Of a stretch of DNA of 42,228 nucleotides, positions 16,712 to 25,847 are shown piece after piece. Every line of letters begins with the position of its first letter. Position 1 is the first letter of the stretch. The notes below the pieces were generated by a model. That model did no database searches. It was not told the DNA's origin and worked only from the letters and a program-made list of their open reading frames with translations. The translations under genes and the position numbers were made by a program. Source of the stretch: CAYWVO01 sp964461835 (lineage in GTDB: Bacteria > Zixibacteria > MSB-5A5 > WJJR01 > JAJRUJ01); assembly GCA_964461835.1 (NCBI GenBank), contig CAYWVO010000028.1, positions 1 through 42,228 of the forward strand, read 5' to 3'.

Positions 16712-17143
16712 TGTTAATTCCTCATGGATCAGGTTAACGGTCAATCCAACGAGTGTTATTTGAGTTCGTTAGATTGGATACGCCTCTGACAGTCCCTCTG
16801 ATAGAAAACTTTCCGGCAATGTCCCACTCACACGACCCAACGAACGACCGTTATAAGTTAAGACTATGGACAAGAATGGGTTCCCTGATGATGTTGGCGG
16901 TACGAGCGGGAAATTTATTCGGGCTGTAGCTGTATATGAGAATACGACGGATATTCTGACCACATGTATCGTATAAACTGTCGGGCCCGCAAAACTGAAC
17001 TGCCCCTTTTTGTATTGATGTAGACCGGTTGGGTCAGAAGAAGAGCAGCGTATAAACAACTTGCAAAGGTCGCATCAGAATTCATGGAAGTGCCGAGTAT
17101 CCCCAAAATCAAACAGTAGTAAGCCACCCATGAGCTCATCGCT
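16712..17143. other. Intergenic region, possible gene remnant
   Basis: No intact gene is supported in these 432 bp. A protein-like reading from 17024 to the TAG at 17117-17119 ends AAYKQLAKVASEFMEVP and stops 24 bp before the damaged adaptor gene. It has no start and is closed upstream by a stop at 17021. It may be the tail of a lost operon gene, but this is weak. Confidence 0.3.
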
Positions 17144-17807
17144 ATGATTGTAAAACAACGATTGATGTACGCGGTACTTCTCCTCGGCTGCGTCACCACG
17201 GTATGCCTGGGTTGTTCCGGCGGGTCAGGCCAGACCGGAAACGGGCGGGAGCAACTGATTCCTGCGGTGGAGGATGTCCAGGCGCAGTACGGTTCTTTGC
17301 CGCTGATCGAACGGCTGAGCGGTGTGGTAAAAGCCAAAAACCAGGTTGAGATTTTCCCTGAAATCCGGGATGTTTGTGGCTGTGGACGTGCATTACGGAG
17401 AGAGCGAACAAGCCACGCTGGTGCCGTTGAGTGCACTCTATGAAAATCCCCTCACCGGGGGAACCGGCGTGTATGTTCGCAGTGACAGCGTGACCACCCT
17501 CCCTCTTGAGCCGGCCAAAACTGGTCAAAACAGGAATCTGACCGAACCGATCGCTTTCAAATTTGTGCCGGTCGAAGTGCTCGCCAAGGGACGAATGAGT
17601 GCGGGAATTCGCGGCATTGAACGCAACAGTTGGGTGGTGACGTTGGGACAGGACCTCTTCGGTGGCGAGGTGGGACAGGCCCGCGTTCGTCCGGTTGACT
17701 GGGTGTGGGTTGAGAATTTGCAAAATCTCCAGCGGGAGGACCTCCTGGAAGAAATCGTCCAGGGCCGGCGAGCCGGCGAAACCGACACCGCGGGTTCCGG
17801 TATCTAA
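17144..17807 (+). pseudogene. RND adaptor (AcrA/MexA-type MFP) with internal deletion and frameshift
   Basis: The N-terminal frame (from ATG 17144) has a lipoprotein signal (LGC) and the start of an adaptor, ending SGVVKAKNQVEIFPEI. The text then jumps to the C-terminal part, GMFVAVDVHYGESEQATLVPLSALYENP, in the +1 frame, which runs to 17807. The lipoyl, coiled-coil and most of the barrel domains (roughly 150-200 residues of a ~370-residue family) are missing. The junction CTGAAATC at ~17359-17366 reads sensibly in both frames, PEI in one and LKS in the other. This is what a deletion between short direct repeats would leave. The product cannot work as an adaptor. It lies 29 bp before the pump gene, which is damaged too. 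Confidence 0.85.
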
Positions 17808-17836
17808 AGACGCGCAATCATCAAACGGCATCTTGT

Positions 17837-20525
17837 ATGAATATTACTCGCCTGGCAGTTAATCGTCCGATCGCCACCACCATGGTGTTTTTGATCATCA
17901 TCGTGGTGGGGATTATGGGATTCAACTTTCTCCCGGTTGATTTATTACCCCCCATCGAATACCCGATGCTCTCGATTGCGACCAGTTACCCGAACGTTGG
18001 CCCCGAAGAGATCGAAACAATCATTACTTATAGAGTCGAGAACGCCATTGCGAGCGTGCCGAATATCGAAGAGGTTCGTTCCAGTTCGCGGGAGGGACGA
18101 AGCTGGGTCCGGCTGGAATTCAGCCAGGGAACGAATATTGATGGCGCCGCGAACGACGTGCGAGCGGCCCTGGACCGTATCCGCGATGATCTCCCACCCG
18201 AAGTTGAACCACCCCGTCTCTGGAAGTTCGATCCCGATAATTTTCCGGTAGTGATTCTGGGTGCCCAGTCCAACCGCAGTATGGATGAACTAACCCGTCT
18301 GCTCGAACGCGAAATATCCCAACGGTTCGAGCAAGTACCGGGAGTCGGATCGGTTGATGTGTGGGGCGGAGTTTATCGAGAAATTCAAGTCCGTCTGAAA
18401 CGCGATCGTCTCGCCTCAAGCAGGTTATCCGCTGCGGATGTCCGGGAAGCGTTGCGGCGGGAGAATGTCACGTTGCCCGGCGGTGACATGCGCGAGGGCA
18501 TCAGCGACATGTACGTGCGCACGCGCGGCGAATTCCAATCGCTCCAGCAGATTGCCTCCACCATTATTACCGTCATCGATGGCAAGCCAATCCGGGTGCG
18601 GGATGTCGCGGAAGTGGTTGACGGCTACGAAGATATCAACCGAGTGGTGCAGATCGATGGTCGACCGATGATCCGGCTGGGTGTGCGCAAGCAGTCTGGC
18701 GCGAATACAGTCGCGGTAGCCGAAGCAGCCCGTGAAGTTATGGAGCAGATCAACCGGGAACGGGATGATATCAATCTGATGATGGTGATTGACCAGAGTG
18801 ATTTCATTCAAGACTCCATCAATAATGTGAAACAAGCGACGCTCTGGGGCGGGCTGTTGGCGATCTTCGTGCTATATGTATTTCTGCGCAATGGTTCGAC
18901 CACGATCATCATCGCGCTCTCGATACCGATCTCCCTCATTGCCGCCTTCGGCCTGCTGTATTTCAGCGATATGTCCCTCAACCAGATGAGCTTTGGGGGC
19001 CTTGCACTCGGGATAGGACTTATCGTCGATAATGCCATTGTGGTTTTGGAAAACATTGTCCGCATCAGAGAGCAGGGCAAAACGCTCCGGGAAAGTTCCC
19101 TGACCGGAACCCGGCAGGTCACCGGGGCGATTGTCGCCTCGACCTTGACCACGTCTGTGATTTTTCTGCCGGTCGTGTTCATGCAGACTGTTTCCGGGAT
19201 GTTGTTCAAGGAACTGGCACTGGTAGTCGTGTTTGCATTGTTGTGCTCGCTGCTGGTCGCGCTCACGCTGGTACCAATGCTCGGCAGTCGTTATTTAACG
19301 ATCGAGGTGAATGCATCTGATCCTAAAAAGAAACACCGATTTGCCCGCTGGACTGAGCAAGCAGAGACCGTATATACCCGGATCATTGAACGCGCGATTA
19401 CCCATAAGACGATAGTCTTCGGCGTGACCGGGATATTGCTGGCAGCCACTATTTTCCTTTGGCGGTTTTTGCCGGTGGAGCTTGCTCCGCAGACCGACGC
19501 TAATGAAATCGATGTTGAATTAGAAATGGCTCAGGGCACCAATATCGCCGTCGTGAATGAATACCTGCACCAGATGGAGGCGATTGTCCGCGATGTTGTT
19601 CCCATGGACCAGGTCCGTCACCTCTCGGTGGAAATCCGTCTCGGTGACGCTGAGGTGGAAATCACCCTGCACGATGCTTCCCGGAAGACGGTGAACAGTT
19701 TTGACCTGGCCGATCACAGTTCGTCTCCAGCCGCAAGATCGCCTGAGCACGAATGACCTGAGCAACGTTTCGGTGCGCACGGCGGGCGGCCAGATTTTGC
19801 CGGTATCTGCGGTCGTGACAACGGAGAGACGTCGCGGCCCGACAGAAATTGATCGGGTCGATGGTCAACGGGTAACCTATATCACGGCCAATCTCGAAAG
19901 TGGGGCGGCCTTGGGAGATGTGGTCGAGAAGTTGCAAAACGAATTGTACGACTTCTCGTTGCCGGAGGGTTTTTCCCTTATTTTCAGCGGCGAGTATAAA
20001 GAGCAACAAAAAGCTCAAGCGGACTTTTTCCTTTCCGTGATTATGGCCCTGGCGTTGGTCTATATGGTCATGGCCGCCCAGTTCGAACGCTTCTTGGATC
20101 CGCTCATTGTCATGGTCGCCGTGCCGCTGGCCATTGTTGGGGTGGTTCCGACCTTGTTGCTGACCGGGACATCATTGAATATGCAAAGCTTGATGGGAAT
20201 CATCATGCTCATTGGCATTGTCGTCAATAATGCTATCGTATTGGTTGACTACGTCAATCTCATGCGTCGCGAAGAGCACCTGGGCATTAGCGACGCAGTC
20301 ATACAATCGGGTCGTCGCCGTCTGCGACCGATTCTGATGACCACCGCCACGACGGTACTGGGCATGTTACCGCTGGCTATCGGCGCCGGCACCGGTGGAG
20401 AAATTCAGGCGGCCCTGGCTCGATCGGTCATTGGCGGATTGCTGGTGTCGACTCTGATTACGTTAATTCTTATTCCCGTTGCCTACATAAGCATGCACCG
20501 CATTATGGCGAAAATCCGGACCTGA
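17837..20525 (+). pseudogene. HAE-type RND multidrug pump (AcrB-like) with internal deletion and frameshift
   Basis: The first frame (17837-19756) gives 639 residues: TM1 (MNITRLAVNRPIATTMVFLI), the first porter loop, TM2-6 with the relay-region segment GLIVDNAIVVLEN, TM7, and the start of the second loop up to VNSFDLAD at ~19712. The text then continues in the +1 frame (19701-20525) with ITVRLQPQDRLSTNDL, TM8-12 and IGIVVNNAIVLVDY. Together about 910 residues remain where ~1030 are expected. The missing part is about 120 residues of the second porter loop. Apart from the junction the protein is well preserved, so the damage is recent or an assembly artefact. With the adaptor also deleted, this pump is likely dead. 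Confidence 0.85.
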
Positions 20526-20691
20526 CATTTCAAGATTGTTCCAGCTTGCCACATGATTATTGTTGACCCGATGCCGCGAGGGTGTTAATCACCTTGACAG
20601 ATGTATCGGATGAACTAATTTGCCCGGCATCATTGAGACAGTGCGCGGCTGTGGAGACAGTGGTCATGTCCCATGACGGGAGTCGAACATA

Positions 20692-22395
20692 GTGCCTGAT
20701 TTATCATTTCTCAAAGATCTTATTGTCATCCTCGGGGTGGCGGTGGTGGTGGTGATCCTGTTTCATCGATTCTCCCTTCCGGCGATTGCGGGGTTTATTC
20801 TTTCCGGGATCCTTGTTGGTCCGGAGGGATTCGGGCTAATCGATGATGCACATCAGGTGGAAGTTCTGGCTGAAATCGGCGTAGCTTTACTGTTGTTCGG
20901 CATTGGCGTAGAACTCGAATTAAGCAAGCTTCGCCGCCTGTGGCGTCTTGCCCTCGCCGGCGGTACGCTGCAGGTTGGACTCACCTCGTTAACAACATTT
21001 GCCGTCTGCATTTTTGCAGGTATTCCCTTGAACTCATCAGTTTTCGTTGGGTTCGTTGTTGCGTTGTCCAGTACGGCAATTGTCCTGCGCGGATTACAAC
21101 AACGCGGTGAGATCGACGCCCCGCATGGCCGTCTTGCTCTCGGAATCCTGGTGTTCCAGGATTTCAGTGTCGTGCCGATCATGTTGATTATACCTCTCCT
21201 GGCGGGTACGGACGTAACCGCCGGCGCCTTCGCCGGCAAGTTGGCGGCCTCTTTGGGTATTTTGGCGGCGGCGATGGTATTAGCGGTTTTGGTCGTTCCG
21301 CGTATCCTGCGCTTAGTCGCCCGGACCCGGCAGCGGCAACTCTTTATCCTCACAGTGTTCGTTATTTGTCTCGGAACCGCGTGGCTGGTCACCCAATCCG
21401 GCACGTCATTGGCAATCGGCGCGTTCCTGGCAGGATTAGTCGTAGCCGGAAGCGAATATCGGCATCAGGCGTTATCCGACATGATTCCGTTTCGGGAGGT
21501 GTTCGCCAGCCTGTTTTTTGTAACTGTCGGTATGCTGCTTTCCCCCGGAGCAATATTCAGCAATTTGATCCCCATTATCATCATATTGGCCGGCATATTA
21601 ATCGGCAAGTCGATGATTGTCGCGATCACGGCATTACTTTTGCGGATGCCCTTACGGGTCAGCCTGATCGCAGGGTTCAGCCTCGCGCAAGTCGGTGAGT
21701 TCTCGCTGGTATTACTCTACGCCACGAAAGGGATGGGAATGATTGAGCCGACCCTGGAAAATAGCATCATGTCGGCAGCGATTGTTTCCATGTTCATTAC
21801 TCCCTTTATCATGTCCTTTGCCCCCCGTCTGGCTGCCAGTTTGAGGCGGTTTACCTGGTTGGAACAACGAATTGTTGCGGCAACCACGCAGCAAGCCCCG
21901 GAAATTGTATGCAAGCAGGGGGGACACATCATCATCGCCGGGTACGGGTTCGCCGGCCGCGAGCTGGCTCTGGCGTTGCAGGAAATCAGGATACCATTCG
22001 TGATTGTTGATCTAAACATTGATAATTTCCGCCGCGCGACGGAAGAGACCAGATGTGCTGTCTATGGCGATATCACCAGTGAGCGGGTACTCGATGAGCT
22101 GGGTATCACCCACGCCAGTGAACTGGTGTTATTGATCAATGATCCCGGCGCAGCAGAGCATGCTATCAAAGTGGCGCGGCACGAGGCACCGCAGGTGTTT
22201 ATCACGGTGAGAACGTTCTATCTTCTAGATATTGATCCCTTACTCAAAGCCGGCGCCAACGAGGTGATTCCCGCTGAACGGGAGGCTGCCGTACACGTGA
22301 CGGCGCAGGTTTTGAAACGGCACCGCGTAGACATAGAAGACATAAGTCAGCAGGCATTAGAAATCCGCGAGCATACGGAAGAACAGAACAGATGA
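20692..22395 (+). CDS. CPA2 cation:proton antiporter / KefB-like K+ efflux protein
   Basis: The 567 residues start with about 12 membrane helices (residues 5-385) of the monovalent cation:proton antiporter-2 family: GFILSGILVGP, GVALLLFGIGVELEL, VALSSTAIVL and LVFQDFSVVP. A cytosolic TrkA-N/RCK nucleotide-binding domain follows (residues ~408-530, glycine motif AGYGFAGRELA, then VDLN and GDIT). There is no TrkA-C domain. It probably moves K+ or Na+ against protons under control of NAD(H) or a thiol-linked ligand. The start is GTG at 20692 with GGGAG at 20678-20682. It is a single gene, convergent with the small membrane-protein gene at 22640. Confidence 0.92.
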   Translation: MPDLSFLKDLIVILGVAVVVVILFHRFSLPAIAGFILSGILVGPEGFGLIDDAHQVEVLAEIGVALLLFGIGVELELSKLRRLWRLALAGGTLQVGLTSLTTFAVCIFAGIPLNSSVFVGFVVALSSTAIVLRGLQQRGEIDAPHGRLALGILVFQDFSVVPIMLIIPLLAGTDVTAGAFAGKLAASLGILAAAMVLAVLVVPRILRLVARTRQRQLFILTVFVICLGTAWLVTQSGTSLAIGAFLAGLVVAGSEYRHQALSDMIPFREVFASLFFVTVGMLLSPGAIFSNLIPIIIILAGILIGKSMIVAITALLLRMPLRVSLIAGFSLAQVGEFSLVLLYATKGMGMIEPTLENSIMSAAIVSMFITPFIMSFAPRLAASLRRFTWLEQRIVAATTQQAPEIVCKQGGHIIIAGYGFAGRELALALQEIRIPFVIVDLNIDNFRRATEETRCAVYGDITSERVLDELGITHASELVLLINDPGAAEHAIKVARHEAPQVFITVRTFYLLDIDPLLKAGANEVIPAEREAAVHVTAQVLKRHRVDIEDISQQALEIREHTEEQNR

Positions 22396-22639
22396 CTTCG
22401 CCTGCAGCCCGGGCACGATTCTTCACTGTGACAGACATTACCTTTAAACGGATTCTCACAGCAAAGGCTCTGCCCCAGCGCCCTTGACTTTCACGGTGAT
22501 TGAAAGAGCCGTTCATGCAATCTACTGCGTTTGAACTTGCCGGAAAATCCGGTGCATCTGCAATATCCGGGACATCTGGCTACGACCCGGTTAATGGTGT
22601 CTCGTTGGCCGAACCTGCAAGTTCCTTGTCGGCAAAGTA

Positions 22640-22849
22640 TCAGGGCATTGTTTTTCGAATTTTTTTGGTTACCTGCCGCGGTGCGTCGTTGACCGTATTC
22701 CGAACCTGGGACACAGCCGTCTTAAGTCGTCCTTTCAAGCTGTGCCGTTCCCGGTACCGTTTTCGGATGAGATACACGGTACCGACGAGAATGCTTACCA
22801 ACGCCGTGATCGCTGAAAGCAACACGGTGATTTTCTGACCGTTATTCAT
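22640..22849 (-). CDS. Small membrane protein with basic tail
   Basis: The 69-aa protein has one membrane helix (residues ~8-25) followed by a strongly basic helix-like tail (IRKRYRERHSLKGRLKTAVSQVRN) reminiscent of YtxH-type stress proteins, though the match is not firm. The frame opens earlier, but the ATG at 22849 follows an AAGGAG ribosome site at good spacing, so it is preferred. It lies 27 bp after the DUF5335 gene on the same strand. The 244 bp between it and the antiporter hold only a CTTTCA/TGAAAG hairpin (22488-22506). Confidence 0.65.
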   Translation of the reverse strand: MNNGQKITVLLSAITALVSILVGTVYLIRKRYRERHSLKGRLKTAVSQVRNTVNDAPRQVTKKIRKTMP

Positions 22850-22876
22850 CACGTCTCCTTTATCTCCTACGTACAA

Positions 22877-23245
22877 TCAAACCATCCCGTTAAGTTCTTC
22901 CGGTTCTCTGGCCGCACGGAATTCCAAATTCGTCGTTGTCCCGGTATGTGACCGGATGGCGATGCCTTCGTGTCCTCCCTCATCAGTCTGGCGGAAGATT
23001 ACCATCTGCGGTTGCTGCACGATATGAGTTACGGTATCTTCCGATTGTCCTGCCGTCCGTACGCCCACATGGAATTCCGCTTCCCCGCGGAAAATGACAT
23101 ATTCAAGCGCAGCTTCTTCGGCCAGAACTCGCATGTCATCGTCGCGGTCGAAAAATTGAATCGTCGTCAGCCAATGTCGATGTTGTCGGGTGAACGCATC
23201 CACGAATTCAGCCCATTCCGTGCGGGGAATTTCTACTTCTTTCAT
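22877..23245 (-). CDS. DUF5335 family protein
   Basis: The 122-residue soluble protein starts MKEVEIPRTEWAEFVDAFTRQHR, the usual opening of DUF5335. An ILAE-like acidic centre and the LEF end of the family follow. The function of the family is unknown to me; members tend to sit with stress and membrane genes as here. AAGGA precedes the ATG. It is the middle gene of a leftward cluster of phosphoribosyltransferase, DUF5335 and small membrane protein. Confidence 0.75.
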   Translation of the reverse strand: MKEVEIPRTEWAEFVDAFTRQHRHWLTTIQFFDRDDDMRVLAEEAALEYVIFRGEAEFHVGVRTAGQSEDTVTHIVQQPQMVIFRQTDEGGHEGIAIRSHTGTTTNLEFRAAREPEELNGMV

Positions 23246-23338
23246 AGCATTGTTCCTTCCTTCGTCAACACAGAACGGACTGGAGGCCGCACCGTTAAGT
23301 CCTCACTGCGCGGGAGCCGATACCCATGTGACACAGTT

Positions 23339-23358
23339 ATGATCTTCACGAAGATCAT
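23339..23358 (-). promoter_or_regulatory. Hairpin between phosphoribosyltransferase and DUF5335 genes
   Basis: ATGATCTTC and GAAGATCAT form a near-perfect 20-bp palindrome immediately after the phosphoribosyltransferase stop codon. There is no T run on the leftward strand, so it may be an mRNA-stabilising hairpin or operator and not a full terminator. Confidence 0.45.
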
Positions 23359-23359
23359 G

Positions 23360-24001
23360 CTACGGAACCGCCCTGGCGATCATTGGCTTTACTTCTGCAT
23401 CGGTCACCTGGCTGAAATCCTCATACCAGGCCCCGACCCCGTGCAACGGCCGGGGCACTTCCACACAGACTACCTCATCCACTTCATCCTCGAAATCTCG
23501 GCAGACCGAGGGATCGGCGACCGGCACAGCGACTACCAGCCGTTTTGGTTCTCGTTGGCGAACGGCCTGCACCGCCGCCCGCATTGACGCGCCGGTGGCG
23601 AGCCCATCGTCGACCAAAATCACCACTCGGTCTTTGATCGGCGGCGGTGGTCGGTCACCGCGGTATGCGTTCTCTCGCCGTCTTAGTTCAGCCTGCTCCT
23701 GTTCGGCAACGCGATCAATAATGTGTGGTGGGATGCGTGCTGCCTGGATGACATCGTCGTTTTCCACGCGCACACCACCTGTGGCAATCGAGCCCATTGC
23801 CAACTCTTCCTGGCCCGGAACACCGAGTTTGCGAACCAGAAAGACGTCGAGTGGTGCATTAAGAGCTTTCGCGACCTGTATGCCGACCGGTACGCCGCCA
23901 CGAGGTAATGCCAGCACGATAACATCATCGCGATTTTCATACTGTGCTAATCGCTGCGCAACCTGTCGTCCGGCATCGCCTCTATCTTTGAATATCTGCA
24001 T
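23360..24001 (-). CDS. Phosphoribosyltransferase domain protein
   Basis: The protein has a type I phosphoribosyltransferase fold with the PRPP loop VVILVDDGLATGAS (about two-thirds along) and the hood segment LPRGGVPVG. This matches the stand-alone family (COG1926) annotated as predicted phosphoribosyltransferases, whose substrate is not established. The frame opens with GTG at 24025, but the ATG at 24001 (MQIFKDRGDAG) fits the family start better; the ribosome site AGAGGA is then 11 bp away. At 213 residues it has the usual length. It heads the leftward cluster. Confidence 0.85.
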   Translation of the reverse strand: MQIFKDRGDAGRQVAQRLAQYENRDDVIVLALPRGGVPVGIQVAKALNAPLDVFLVRKLGVPGQEELAMGSIATGGVRVENDDVIQAARIPPHIIDRVAEQEQAELRRRENAYRGDRPPPPIKDRVVILVDDGLATGASMRAAVQAVRQREPKRLVVAVPVADPSVCRDFEDEVDEVVCVEVPRPLHGVGAWYEDFSQVTDAEVKPMIARAVP

Positions 24002-24441
24002 ACATTTCACCGTCCTCTCTTCCACCGGCCTTTAACAGCAAAATAGGTGCCTTAATGGACCCAACGGCCCGTAAGGCTGCGTTTAATAAGTTATGCGCCG
24101 CCGGCCACTTCGTTGCACGGCGCTTAGGGCTTTTCCCTTGGTACATGTGGTCTTATGGGTCTCATCATTGACCTTTTCTGTACTAAAATTTCGCGGTTAG
24201 CGCGAATCCGTGTGCGTGACATTCACACGGATCGTAAAATTGCTCCGTTCTGTCACGGGAAATCAAAATCGGTGCATAGCACAAATATCCTAACGGCATA
24301 CGGAACAATATATTAGACCACACCCCGGGAAATTGGCACACATCTTGTAGATAAAACAACCAATGTGGTGTAGCGTGTTTCACGCAAGACAATTGTGTTC
24401 AGGGAAGTGAACGATCGCCTGCGAGAGAGAGGACCTGACTC
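24002..24441. other. Divergent intergenic region
   Basis: The 440 bp separate the leftward phosphoribosyltransferase cluster from the rightward repair run and should hold promoters for both. A 69-codon leftward frame here looks spurious. The notable element is the 27-bp inverted repeat listed at 24206-24232. Confidence 0.5.
24206..24232. promoter_or_regulatory. Inverted repeat, candidate operator
   Basis: ATCCGTGTG (24206-24214) and CACACGGAT (24224-24232) are perfect 9-bp arms around a 9-base centre. They lie between two divergent stress-gene clusters. No T run follows, so a protein-binding site is more likely than a terminator. Confidence 0.5.
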
Positions 24442-24660
24442 ATGCACTGGACGGGTGACTGGCATATGGGCGGTATGTGGCTCTGGTGGCTACTGATAAT
24501 TCTGGCAGCGTTGGCCATAATCTGGCTCGCGGCGATCTCCACTCGTCGCAGCAACGACTCAGCACCTGAATCGCCGGAACAGATCTTGAAACGCAGGTAC
24601 GCTAAGGGTGAGATCGACCGAGAGACCTACGAACGTTCACTTGCCGACCTGCGGAACTAA
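24442..24660 (+). CDS. SHOCT-domain small membrane protein
   Basis: The 72-residue protein has a Trp/His/Met-rich N-terminus (MHWTGDWHMGGMWLWW), one membrane helix (residues ~14-32) and a C-terminal SHOCT domain (ILKRRYAKGEIDRETYERSLADL, residues 48-70). SHOCT domains are thought to mediate oligomer contacts. It is the first gene of a rightward run and is followed after 36 bp by the glycosylase gene. Confidence 0.85.
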   Translation: MHWTGDWHMGGMWLWWLLIILAALAIIWLAAISTRRSNDSAPESPEQILKRRYAKGEIDRETYERSLADLRN

Positions 24661-24696
24661 ACGAGAGGAAAATTGTGATCGAAAGAGGTGATTTCA

Positions 24697-25488
24697 ATGC
24701 CGGAACTTCCAGACGTTGAAACATATCGTCAGTTTCTCGATGCCACTGCCCGGCGCAAACAAATTCGCCGGGTGCGGGTGGCGGACAGCCAGGTAGTAGA
24801 CGATACCAGTCAGCGGGGTCTTACCAACCGGCTCAAGAACAGGCGCATTAATCAAACGCGTCGTCACGGCAAACATCTGTTGGTTAAATTTGGCGCCGAC
24901 CGCTGGCTGGCTGTCCATTTCGGCATGACCGGTGATTTGGCCTACTATAAAGACGAAGATAATGCTCCCGACTATGCACAGGCTATCTTCGACCTTAGCA
25001 ATGATTATCACCTCGCCTACATTTCGCAACGCAAACTGGGCAAAATCCAGCCAATCGATAATCCAGATGAATTTATCGAGCAGGAAGACCTCGGCCCCGA
25101 TGCACTTGCTGGTCTGGACGGGGCCGAATTTGTTGACTTGCTCGCCGGCCGGCAAGGAACAATCAAATCGACGTTGATGAATCAAAGCCTGATTGCAGGC
25201 ATCGGCAACGTGTACTCCGACGAGATCCTCTATCGGGCACGGGTACATCCGGCCACGACGGTTAAGTCAATGGAGAATCGCGATCTGAAAAAATTGTGGC
25301 GCCGCCTACAGTCAGTGCTCACCAAGACCATCGAGAAACAAGCCCAACCCAATCAATTACCCGCTTCGTGGCTGGTGCGCCGGCGTGAGGAAGGCGCATC
25401 GTGTGGTATCTGTGACGGTACGATTATCAAACGCAAATTTTCCGGTCGGGGCGCCTACCTTTGTGACACGCATCAGAAAAGGAAATAA
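24697..25488 (+). CDS. Fpg/Nei-family DNA glycosylase with C3H zinc finger
   Basis: This bifunctional base-excision enzyme removes oxidised bases and cuts the abasic site. The N-terminal MPELPDVE supplies the catalytic Pro2 and Glu3, so the ATG at 24697 must be the start (AGAGGTG 6 bp before) although the frame opens at 24688. Lys in GKHLLV, the NQSLIAGIGNVYSDEILYRA helix-two-turn-helix and the finger Arg in GRGAYL are present. The zinc finger reads C-x2-C-x16-C-x2-H: the last Cys of the usual four is His (CDTH). This probably still binds zinc. It is 263 residues. Whether it prefers 8-oxoguanine (Fpg) or oxidised pyrimidines (Nei) was not resolved. Confidence 0.92.
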   Translation: MPELPDVETYRQFLDATARRKQIRRVRVADSQVVDDTSQRGLTNRLKNRRINQTRRHGKHLLVKFGADRWLAVHFGMTGDLAYYKDEDNAPDYAQAIFDLSNDYHLAYISQRKLGKIQPIDNPDEFIEQEDLGPDALAGLDGAEFVDLLAGRQGTIKSTLMNQSLIAGIGNVYSDEILYRARVHPATTVKSMENRDLKKLWRRLQSVLTKTIEKQAQPNQLPASWLVRRREEGASCGICDGTIIKRKFSGRGAYLCDTHQKRK

Positions 25489-25490
25489 CG

Positions 25491-25844
25491 ATGAACGACA
25501 TTTTTGCCGGAAAAACCTCGACGGATGATGCTCTCCATGATCGTACCGCTCGCCTGAACATGCCGGCGGTAGCAGTTGCCTGCAGCCTGGTATGGGGTAT
25601 TGGTGTTTTCGTTCTGAGTTGGTGGGTACGCCTGTTCAGCAATGACGACGAAGCCCCGCTCGGACTGGGACGCGTGTATCCTGGTTTCCGGGCTACGGCT
25701 ATGGGGAGCGTGATTGGCGGGTTCTGGGCGTTGCTCGATGGATTTTTGGCCGGGTGGTCCTATGCCTGGCTTTACAACTGGCTGCGCGACCGCTTTGCCG
25801 CCAGTCCCGCCGACACACAACCACTCCCCGAAGGAGGCGAATAA
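25491..25844 (+). CDS. Two-helix membrane protein of the 'bacteriophage holin' named family
   Basis: The 117-aa protein has two hydrophobic helices (~25-47 and ~70-95) linked by a loop with LGLGRVYPGFRATAMGSVIGGFW. That pattern (LYPGY.AT..GSIIG) marks a chromosomal family often labelled bacteriophage holin. Nothing phage-like is nearby, so a lysis role is unlikely. The ATG lies 2 bp after the glycosylase stop and the stop is 3 bp before the next ATG, so it is part of a tightly packed operon. Confidence 0.75.
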   Translation: MNDIFAGKTSTDDALHDRTARLNMPAVAVACSLVWGIGVFVLSWWVRLFSNDDEAPLGLGRVYPGFRATAMGSVIGGFWALLDGFLAGWSYAWLYNWLRDRFAASPADTQPLPEGGE

Positions 25845-25847
25845 ACA

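Noticed and set aside
17024..17119. Tail of a regulator or channel gene before the damaged adaptor
   Set aside because: About 30 codons, no start and no recognised family; kept only as a note.
25491..25844. Prophage lysis gene (holin)
   Set aside because: The family name is historical; there are no phage genes nearby and the gene is embedded in a repair operon.
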